From Sipunculus nudus (Eukaryota; Annelida; Sipuncula; Golfingiida; Sipunculidae), in contig CM049309.1 of NCBI GenBank assembly GCA_026874595.1, positions 45,476,079 to 45,540,078 of the forward strand: 64,000 bases of DNA, read 5' to 3'. Within the stretch, counting starts at the first letter, position 1; every line of letters begins with the position of its first letter. Positions 25,401 to 37,200 of the stretch are shown one piece after another. Under the pieces are notes generated by a model that was given only the letters and a program-made list of their open reading frames with translations, had not been told where the DNA came from and made no database searches. The translations under genes and the position numbers were made by a program.

Positions 25401-28400
25401 CGAGCAGCTGTGTCACGAAGGCCATTACGTGCATATGCATAGCCACCAGCTGTGTCCCTTGACAAAGCAGCTGCAACGAAATGTACAACGTACATAGATA
25501 AATACCGGTAGAGAATCCGGTCTTGTGAATGTACGATGTATGTCTATAATTTTGGTATTATGTCATAATATATATAACACCAAAAACGTTTAAGGATAAT
25601 TTATCTCATTCTCATGCAGTATCTCCAATTTTATAAAACTTTTAGTTTTTTTGGCCTGTAGCTTGAATGGAACAAAGGACGTGGTAGCCATGCATGGCCA
25701 ATTAATTAACTTACAGTTATGAGGTGTAAATTAAACTTCCTCGAATTTCAGTGGTTGTAAATTAAGGTCTAATATATATGTGTATTTATGCACTAAATAC
25801 TTTAACACTATCAACACAGTGTAGGAGATAAAATGTCATATTTATATGACGAAAGGGTAGAATGATGAACAGACAGTTTAATAAACTGCAGGTATGCCAC
25901 CTGGAAACTTCACTAACATATACAGGTGTGTCTGAACTGACAGCAAACAAATCGGGTAACATATCCCTTATTAACTTGGCTAATGTAATATATCAGATAA
26001 TTGTTGGATATGAGGCGTTAACAGTTGAGAAGCAGACCAGAAGACAGAGACCCGAGAGAAAAGTCTGAAATCAAGCAATTTTGTTAACAAGCGAGCGGTG
26101 ATGCTTGCTGATGCGCAATAACAAATATTGAAGATCACGTGACTTTCACTGTTACGTTACATTTACCAGTCAAGACTGTTTGCTCGGTGGAACTAAATGG
26201 ATATGTTATTAAATCCAAAAATGTGGTGTTTTACCCATGCATACATCTCTGTGGTGCTAGTTTTAAACCAAGAGACATTTATCAATTCATGGTTCCATCA
26301 TGGACAATGCGCGACATAAATGGCCATTAAGTCATATTTTATTACCTAGCAATATGCCTCCGAAAGATTTTACATACCAATAGAAAATCAACTCACCAAG
26401 TTTACATCTGTCTGTAACGTGCTCAGGAACAAGGCGTTAATCACTATCATAGCAAAACAGAAGTTCAGATGAAGCACTCTATTGTCAGTCTTCACATCCC
26501 TGTAAGTTTTGAACATAACATTTAAATTTGTTATATTTATTTATTATAGTTAGAGAAAGAAAGTCAAATATCCGTGCCACCGTATCAAGTAAGCTACAGT
26601 TGTTAAACTTTTAATTACACCAGTTACTTGGTTTACATTTAAGTTTAACTGATATAAAGTATAAAAAAATATATATATATACATGAATAAATGATTATCA
26701 TAAAAAAACCAACCCGCAGCAGCACACATAGAGCATGGTTAGGAAGGTGAACCCGCACACCGCCGTGATACAGCCAATATAGGTGATCAGAGGAACCGGG
26801 GGCAGCTCAAGGGAGTCTCCCTGAAACAACACAAAGCAAGGTTACCCGGAGAGCACACCCTTTCGCCAGAGGTCGTTTCTAATAAAAACGAGCCTTTTTT
26901 GTTTAGGAACTGTGGGACGGCCACACGACTTTTCTCAACTGTCAGACTCAAAAATCAAAATATGTTACATTTTTAGAAAAACACCTTCTGTTTACATTCC
27001 ACATGCGCATGCTTACATAATATTAATTATTCGGTAAAGTCTTTACCACTAAATACCCATGTTTATGTATTTTGCTTCGGAACTATTCTTACAAAACACA
27101 CTATTTAGAAGACCTGGTGCATTGTGGGTGTAAGATTTTGACACCAACAATCCCTGAACAGCAGAGTTTCACTGTTGCGATTCCGAGTCTGCGCAGTGTT
27201 CCGGAAAGGAGTGTACAGTTTGTTAATAATCCCGATGGGTCGTCTTAACTGGTGTCCATGACGTGCTTGACTAAGTTTATTCGGGCTGTTGCTAAACCTG
27301 CGGCTTATTAAGATGAATTTTTCAGTTGCACCAGGGCCGTTAGCTGAGAGGTTATATCGTCTGGCTCGGTATCTTCGGAAGTGTCAATCAGGGGCGGAAT
27401 TAGGGGGGATAGGGCAGACATAAAAAAAATGGGAAAAAACATTCATGCTTTCCTGGATTATCATTATGAGTCCTGCACCGTTTTCTTTCCTACGTCTGCA
27501 TACAAGAGTTATGTATATTGTCAGAGGCGCTTGAATCCATCAAACCATGATAAATATGGTTGGGCTGGGCATATATTAGGATAATAAATAATTCTGACCC
27601 GATTCCTTATCTGTGAGCGTGAATACGTTTCAGAATAGGAAGACATATTCACGCCCACAGGTCTGGAATCCGGACAGAATACTTTATTATCGCAATGGAA
27701 AAGGATGATTTTAAAGGTTATAGAGATCCAAGCGCCTGTAAAGGGGTGTTTCCATGTACGCGTATATGCGTTTATGCGAATATGCGTGAAAAGTTGCTCA
27801 TATGATTTTGTACCTGGGGTGTTTCGATGTGTCTATTAGCGTATGTGCGTATTAAGCGTGAAAATCGCCACAGGAGCGATTGTCACGCATAAGATCTGCG
27901 TGAACTGGGGATAACATGACGTCCTACACCATCTTTTTTGGGAGGCCTGCTCGATCCACTGTACAATATACACTGCCACTTCACCTATGTAGGCATATAC
28001 GCGCACATGGAAACACACCTATTTTTTCACGCATATACGCGCACATGGAAACACACCTTTATATGGTCATATAATACCTTATTTCTTAAAACCTTCTACT
28101 TAATTGTAATGTATTCGAAATTGATCACACAGAAAATAAAAGGGGTATATATAATAAAAATATGTTAAAAATTCTCCAACTACGATTACCTTCCCACTCG
28201 GAGTCATTCATCACCCTTGAAGATAAATTGACGTCACTGCTCCCTCTCTACCCACCCTTCTAAAATTTCGTATCCGCCCCTTTCAGATATTAAACTTGAC
28301 AATGACAGGTGTCTCCCCACGTAAGACTTCCATCGACAATCATGGATATATCTGAGAAAATGAACATCCCTCTAAGATAATGATGATGTTTTACTGGGGT

Positions 28401-31400
28401 ACTCTGGGACATACAGAACTGTCTGAGTGAAGTAAGCAAGGATAGCCGTCAGACACATTGAATAGAGTAGGGCTCATTAAAAGCAGTATATCGGTAAGGA
28501 ATACCCTAAGGCAGTCCCAGACAAACAATGATTAAAAAAAACCATTAAAAAGACTCAGCTTTCCATATATGTATACGCGTGTATGCGTATATGCGTGGAA
28601 AAAAATATGCGCGTATATTTATTTTATTTATTTTATTTATTTATTTACATTATGTTTATACAGGGAAAACCAATCAGTTTAAATTAAACTGGTCTTACTT
28701 GGTGCCCTGTATCAGTACATATAAAACATACAATGACTAAACTATCAATACAATGCATAAAATAATACCATGACTAAAAATATAAACATGAACATATGGA
28801 CTCAAATCATAAAAGCATATTAAGAGAGTTAAGAAAGTATATCAATATATACATCTATAGACAGAAAGAGTAAACTAAAATATCACATTAGATCAGTATA
28901 TATATACATGCAAATATGCGAGGCATACGAACCAATAATATTACAATAATCTCTAGCATTTATGGACCTGATCATTGTTAGATTCAGTTAAACACGTATG
29001 AAATTAATTTACAGTTATTGTATGATCTATGAAATGATAGAAGAATGAGTGCTACATGTATAAAACGCAAATTTATGCAAATATAACGTGTCATATAGAA
29101 CATACAGTTGCTAAAATTTCCAATTTGAGTCGTCTCTTAAAAGATGCACAAGTTATGGCTGACTTAGATTCATTTGATAAACTATTCCATATTTTTGGCC
29201 CCATATATAGTAAAGATTTGCCTGAACTGACAGAAGTATATATTTGTACAGTGGATCTAGCAGGTCTTCAACCAAAAGATAATGAAGTAACGTCATTTTA
29301 CCCCGAATCCCTGAGTTCACGCAGTTCCAATATGTGAAGATCGCTCCTGTGGCGATGTTCACGCATATACGCACATGCGCACATATGCTGTGACGGACAC
29401 ATTGAAACACCAAAGTAATAAAATCGCGCACCTAGAAACACTGCTTAATAAGGGACTCTTTCTTGCACCATGCATTAAAGCCATTCCAACCGTAGCTCAA
29501 GCAGAGATGGTCAGACAGCCTATTAGTTGACCGCGAATAAGTTAGGTGTTACAGGACTAAACGGATTAATATGCTAAACTGAGGAGACTACATATGATAT
29601 TATTGGAATTCATTTTGAAATATATGACATTGATAAAATGGACATTTTTGTGGCTGTGTCGTTTGAATGAGGATGACAGTAACCAAAAGAATGAAAACTT
29701 TGATTCAACCGTCTGCATTTGCACGAAGCTGGGAATGATCAAGAAATCATGGTCTTTCGTTAGAACATTCGATTTGTATACTATAAACTATAAACACTAC
29801 AAAAGTGTTTTATTTTACATCGATTTTAAAGTTAATATATCAAATACAAGACACTCTCCATGGCTCGGATGTTGGCGTTTGGTAGTCTATAAAGGTTGAG
29901 GAGGACCCAAAGATAACCACCGACCTTCAACCAGCCACTTTACAATCCACTCTCATAGGCACACCGGGGATGGAACCCGGGTCGCCAGGGAAGAGTGCCA
30001 TGCGTTTTACCACTCGACTTTCCAGGTAGCGGGCTTTTAACCCCGGTATTTTTGCTGCAAAGTCAAACAAATGCATTGATAAATTTGACAGAGTGACTGA
30101 GATAAAAAAAACAGACCACAGGTGGCAGTTCTTTGGCTGAGAGCAATGCGAAGTGTCCAGACCGGTCACAGCGGCACGTCGTATGATTAGCATTGATAAG
30201 TATTGTTTCACATCCAACGCTCAGCCACGCACCGCCCAGACTTTTACTGAAAATAAAGAGACACAAAATTAGGAAAGCCTCCGACTTTGTCTGCAGGTTA
30301 TACTATTGCATCAATTATGCATTCGTTTTATGACACACATATCAAAGAACAGTCAATTTAGATATGAAATAAAGTAAATCATTTTAAATATATATAAAGT
30401 AGTTATATTATACAAGAAATTAATGTGGAAATGTGAAAAGAAAATGTGACATTAATAAAATAAATGATATTAAAATAAAGGATTAAATAAAAGTGTGTCT
30501 CATAGTGGTGTTATAATTTACCCACTAACTTACAGAACAACTTTGATATAAAACATTACTGGTAGAATACGTACGTGAAGTTCCATCTGACACACCTGGA
30601 AGCGTTGGATACATCTGTCCGCTGTAAGAACAATACACATTATAATGATAAAAATCTGAGCTACTGCTGACGATAATACTTAGAAATTTCCTTTAACATA
30701 TAGAGTATACATATAGATAACATTTTTTACAGCCGAACCAATGCAGATAATTGATATTAAATATTCCCCGACGGCCAGCCTTTATAGATATCACAAAAGG
30801 TGACGGTAATTTGTATGACAATAAGATCGCCTGTTTTAATTAGTAGTCGAAACTACAGGTTTTAAGTAACCATACATTTGTGACGAAAGTTTATCAGACT
30901 TGAGAAAAATAATGTCTAAATTATCGTTATCATATACGGATTTCTCCCCAGTCTTCAGCCAGTGGTAGTCTATACCTACGTGAAGAGTTTTGAGGTGCGG
31001 GATGGTCAGATCAATCAATGTCTCCACCGAGCCCACCACGTCCTTGTCGGAAATCGTAGCGTACACCATGGTGATGGGCGAGTTCAGCTCCATCTTCTCA
31101 CTGAAGTCACGAAACATATTCGTTTGATATACGATTTCATTATAAACTGTTTCGCTTGCCGCTGGGCGCTGGCGGCCAACATAGTCGGTTTGAGGCCGGC
31201 GGCCGATATCAACGGCGACCGATATGTCCCTATACCGTAAGGCCCATGTAGCTGAGGTATTTGACCCGAGAAAACATTTATCAACTGCCTATAGGTCATT
31301 AAGCTATATCAGGCGCCACTGTCAGACCCGAGAGTCACTACAGGCACCTTCTTTTCTTGACTTGGTCTGTTATAACTAATTAGTAGAAATTAATTAGGAA

Positions 31401-32778
31401 AATAATTACTAACGAACATGCCCTAGGATAAAAAAAAAAACTACCCCTAATTCTGTGTTTTACAATAACAGACTTTTGTAGACATTTGTAAAAAAAATCA
31501 GTTTTTATCATGTGACCTATGATTTTGCGCTAATACATAAATGCGGAAGAAAAGAGCTAAATATGAATTAATGTCCAATTTTAATCAGCGAACAAAAAAA
31601 ATTAGTTTTCAAACAGTTGCCCAATGCTTCAAAAAAGTATATCATCCAATATTCACAAAATACCGAAAATCTATATATTATACTGATATGTTTAAAAATA
31701 AGAGCAGTGTTTCAGAAATCATCGTGATAAACTTGATAAATGATAAAATCGTGCATCATTTATTTTTTCTTTGGTCAGACACAGGGAGTAGATTTCCATG
31801 AAATTGCATGTGGGTATATGTGCGTGTGTGTGAATTGCGCTGTGAGTCCGATCATCGGAGAATTTGCGCTATATTAATACTATATATTATTGTTATTATA
31901 AACTCACTATTGCTACCCAAGTATTTCGAAATAAAAGCACAGGCACATTTTATTCTATATTCATATTCATATAAGGTATATGGAACGCAACTGTGCCACT
32001 CATTGATACTCGGTTTTACCGGTTTTAAACAGTTAAGAATGCGAATTGAGCTTTCACATGGAAATCCAAAGCGTTTTTAAAACGTTTTGGCCAAAACGTT
32101 TAGGATCAAGCTCAGGGAGACAGGAGGTAGCTTCGAAACGTTTTGATGCGAATCGTTTTATCCGCTTTGCTAAAGTGTCGTGTGAACGCTAAATTAGCAT
32201 ACAAAACGGTTTAGACCTAGTTTCAGGCAGCAACTTGGTAACAGCGCAAGCGCGAATGCATAAATGTCAGAATGTTGTTACATTGTTCAACATGTGAAAC
32301 ATAAGACTTCATGCATTGGTGCCAGATGCCCGTGTGAGCGCACAACATAGATTCAAACAGATTGGTCAACCGCTTTGCCCAAATCGTTTTGAAAACGTTT
32401 GCTTGTGAAAGGGAATGAGTATGACACTAACGTTCCACTGTTATAGTTAAGGTAAAACTGTGAGACAGACCTGATTGTATCTGACGGCAGAAGCAGATGA
32501 AGACTCCTGTGTGATGTCTCCATCAGATGAAGAGTCAGAGCTGCTGTCAAAGAAGAAATATCATATTGTCCATTGTAAAGTCAATGATTATACAAACTCC
32601 TATTGAAATGGCAGAATGAAATTCCTCTGAAAATTCTGTCAGAATAAATGTGGGCCTATAATTTAATTATTATTATTATTATTATTATTATGGACTTATG
32701 TTCTGCATTTTCTTACGCCTTAAATAAATCATACATAAAATAGAATATAAACATTCATGTGATATACACATATATATT

Positions 32779-32836
<58 letters not shown>

Positions 32837-34192
32837 ATCATTTAATCTACTTATTGAAAAAAAATCCTGAAAATTTAAATAACCGACATGCAATCAAAAA
32901 TTAAAAGAATTTCAGACAATGGTTGAATGATAAAACGAGTGGTCCATGGGCCATAACGCTCTGCTGATTCAAGGAGCAGCCTTGAACAATGGGTAAAATG
33001 ACTCCAAGGATCATGCATTTTACCAATAGACCTTAGATATAAGTAACAGTGACCTTACAATTTACATCCAGCTAGTACTTTTTTTGCCCATCTGACCAAT
33101 AGAGGACATTGCGAATTATGCGACAGTCATGTCACCTAATGTGATTAGTGAAACGCGCATGTGGAAATCTGTTTCGGGCTAAATGTGAAGGACGTGCGTG
33201 ATTGGCTGAGCCGTTGTTGATTGAAAACTGCATTTCGTGTTAGCATTGACATTTTATAGCATAAATAACTATTAAACTATATTTTTTTCCCTGAAAAAGA
33301 CATCTCGATCTCTGGTACCAAATAATCAAAATATCCCTAATCAAGTTTCTGTTTACCAGGCGATTCAAATTCTATAGTCCGTCCCAGAACCCTTATCCGC
33401 ATGTATTTTCGCGATTATTATTTTAAGAATATTCTTTAAAAATGCCCTATGGCCTAAAACAGATATACAGATAGTGCGCCGATTTTGTGTGAAGTAGTGA
33501 TATACCATGTAAAAAGTATTTACTTTGCGACTCTTTTGCGTTAATTATGCTGATGGGCCGTGGATGGCGTCTAGTTAAGTTTGCCGACCTGGTTGCATTT
33601 TGATAAGTTTGGTATTTTTTTAATGTCGAGCATACCGCGGTAAGTATCTTTGCTTTCTTCTTTCAGAAGAATAATTTCGGTATGTTTGGAGCAACATTAC
33701 AAAAAATAAGGGTCCAATGATCACCTTTGAACATATCCAAAAGAAAAATACTAAAATGATCAACATTATTCATTTTCATACAGGAAATTTCTGGCAATTC
33801 AGTAATTCATTTGATATCCCTCACATGGAGAAAATTAACATGGGATATAGGAACGGCAACCATAAAGTCCGTTTAATGTTGGAAACTTTTACAAATTTGA
33901 GATGCCTGTTCATAGGCATAAATCTAATGTTGTTTTGAACAGTTTTACCATGGATGCCATGACAACTATGTTTAAGTTAAAAAATATTTCCTTGCCAGTT
34001 TTTTAGGAAATATTAGACTGACTTTCCTCAGACTTTTGATGACATTTAATGTTAAGACTTTCCATATAAGATTATAATAATCAACTCTTAAAACAATAAA
34101 AATATTGATAAAAGGCAACCACATTTGGAAATATGCCAAGTTATCATATTCCAGTGTAGAAAACTTCCTTAATAAAATTTCAGAATTTCAGA

Positions 34193-34251
<59 letters not shown>

Positions 34252-37200
34252 GGTCCCAGGGCCGTAGTTTGAATAATATTATGAAAAATCCAGACCAATA
34301 TTACACTCCAGAGAGGGCCTTAAGATCGTTACAGATATAATGAGTTGAGAAATTAACAATTTTATCAGTATCTATTAACACAACAGTAGTAAATAAACAG
34401 ATATGTAGATAATAACTCAACACATACAATGTGACATAGTTTCACCTTGATTAATCTATATTCAAAATGTAGAAACAAGCCCATTCCACCAAAGTATCTT
34501 CGATGGTTCTGAAAACTTGTTGGGCTGTTTGTTTACAAAATTTGCAGGCTGATAGGAATATTTATAGGGATGATGCATGTCTCTCATTTTTCGACTTGTT
34601 ACAAGAACACCGCATAACAGGCCATAATGCTCAAAAGAGTGCAATTTCAACTGCGTCCGTTACACACAAAAACAAACATGAAATCATCAAAATTGTAGGT
34701 TGCGTCACCACATTTGACTATGGTGCACATGACCGAAAATACATGCACGTTTACAAAATTGAGTAAAAATGCCTCAAACTACACCGGGTAAAAACCGTTT
34801 CCAGACAGACGACGGACAACGGACGGACGCAGCTACAATGGTGAGCTACAGCGTACTTCGGAACAAGGAAGACTTAATCGTTTTGTATCCATTAAAAAAT
34901 TTAACAGGGCATGCAGCTAAAGCCATTTGATAGGATTCTTTTAATTGTTCATGGTATTATATTAAAAATATTATGACAAATAAATAGTCAATTATATTTG
35001 TGATTTTTTTTACTTCGGAACCAAAGAGAATTTATCATTTTGCATCCTTGAAAAAATGAACAGGGCATGCAGCTAAAGCTAGTTGATAGGATTTTTAATT
35101 GATCATGGTATTATATTAAAAATATTATGACAAATAAATAGGCAATTATAGTTGTGATTTAATAGGTTACAGGATATCTGGCCAGTCTTGTGGTTAAAAA
35201 TCTGAATGAAACATTTTTTTCTCATTCTATGATATAAATATATATTTTGAAATTCAACATTTAAAGATGATTTAGTTTCTGTATTCTATATTCTATGTAT
35301 TCTATCTTGCACAGCTTGATATCGAAGAGTTTCGTGCGACATTGCGAATGCCTCCGGATGTGTACTACTTGTTACTTAAAAAAATCAGACCGTTGATCAC
35401 CAAGAAGAATACAAATTTCAGAAGACCAATATAAGAAGGAGAGAGACTTGCTTTAACTCTGAGGTACCTCGTTCTTGGTATGTATCAATACCCCACCGTA
35501 AAAGCTTTAAAACAAGTGACGAGAAGTTTACAGGTATTTTCAGGGCCCTTAAATGCTTAGAAAACTATATTTTTTTCATATTTGAAAATTTGTGCAAAAA
35601 ATCCGAAAAAAAGTAAGTATATTCGTTTATCCCTAGGCAAAGTTTTTATCTGCAGCAACATTTCTCCTTTGATTGACTGATATACCATAACAAGCCGGGT
35701 TCCCTCGGTAAATGATGCAAACTTTCAGGTGCCCATTAAACTTATGCCTTAAGATGTCCATTCATTGGTTGATTCCTTAGGACGGAGCCAGTTACTGTTG
35801 TAGAGTAATACTTAGATTTCTGGCTCTATATGCGCCATCATTTCCGAAACATTTGAACAGCTACTGCAGTGAGGACCTCAGCAACTGGCCGGATTCCTTT
35901 CGATGTTGGGTCAGGCCTTATCGCTTTGAACAACTGAAATGCTGACTGAGTTTTGCTAAGGTGGCTTTCCGAATAATAAAATAAAAAGCCTATTAAAATA
36001 GAAGTCTATTCAAATATAAATGTCCAATAAATATTTTTTTTTTTCAAAATGCAACTGTATTATTTCTTTAATGAAAACAATTTGATTTTTTTTATTTTTG
36101 GGCGACGGATTTTGCTCACTGAGCCAACAGTTCGGAATTGTTTTTAACATGCCTGGGCGTATAGTTAAGAAACATGTGAAGCACCCTTTTTGGCCCTTTG
36201 CAGCGAATACCTGAAGGTAACCATTTTGCGAAGTGACGGATTTAGCTTAAACAGGATATGAATGAATGAACAAATTTTGGATCCCTCTTACACCGAAAAT
36301 CCAAGATGGCCGCCATCACCCATGGGAATTATTGAGTATTGCGGATATACCGTACTTCTTCATTTAACAGAACTACGTTTCATTAGGAATCGAATAAGAT
36401 AGTGCTTGTTTCACTTTATTTGCATTTAAGCTAATAGTGGATGCAGGTTATAAATTTTCGTGAGCCCCATGACCCCCAGAAATCCAAGATGGCCGCCACT
36501 GCAATCTCTGGCTCGGCCAGGCGACGTTGGCATAGCAACGAGCTATGCGTACTACACGAACCAAATGTCAACAACACATGGAACATCCCTGCGCACAATA
36601 AAACAGACATCTCTAACGTGCAGTAAATTCGTCTCTATGACATATTATTCTGCAAAGAAAATGTTTAATAATGTCGACCTTGACCCTGATAACTTCTGTG
36701 ACCATCAGGAAATAAAGATATTAAAAGGTCCAATTGTAAACCATATAAACAGGGGCGGACCAAAAAATCCTGGGAAAAACCCATAGTACACCTTCAAGCT
36801 TCCAGTGAAAAAAGCGCGCAGGATTTTGGCGCCGGATGTTTTCTCTTACTTCTGCATACGAGAGTTGTAGGGAGTCCACTGACATTCCTGACACAGTAAA
36901 GTTTGTTTACCCGGGTCAGGGTGTCGATTATAGTCATAATGAAAACCTAAATTTTCACACTTCTCCTGGGGGGTATCCCCTCCCAATCCCCCCCCCCCTC
37001 CACCCGGCGCTTCGCGGCCACGGAATGTGAGCCCCCCTTATCTAAACTACTGTGTCCACCCCTGATTACATAACATGACAGTGTAGTACCCAATATGTCT
37101 AATGTTATGCTTAAGAAGGTTGGTTAATAAGTTTGACATTGACCTTGAACACCCTCTGTGACCTTCAGACAGCTTCTTGAGTAGTTGCAACTGACAGAAT

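Noticed and set aside
31084-31314. Alternative minus frame in exon 13 (…SGQIPQLHGPYGIG…) that looks protein-like
   Set aside because: It ends in TGA before the conserved NSPITMVYATI part, which lies in the other frame and links correctly to the GPS exon.
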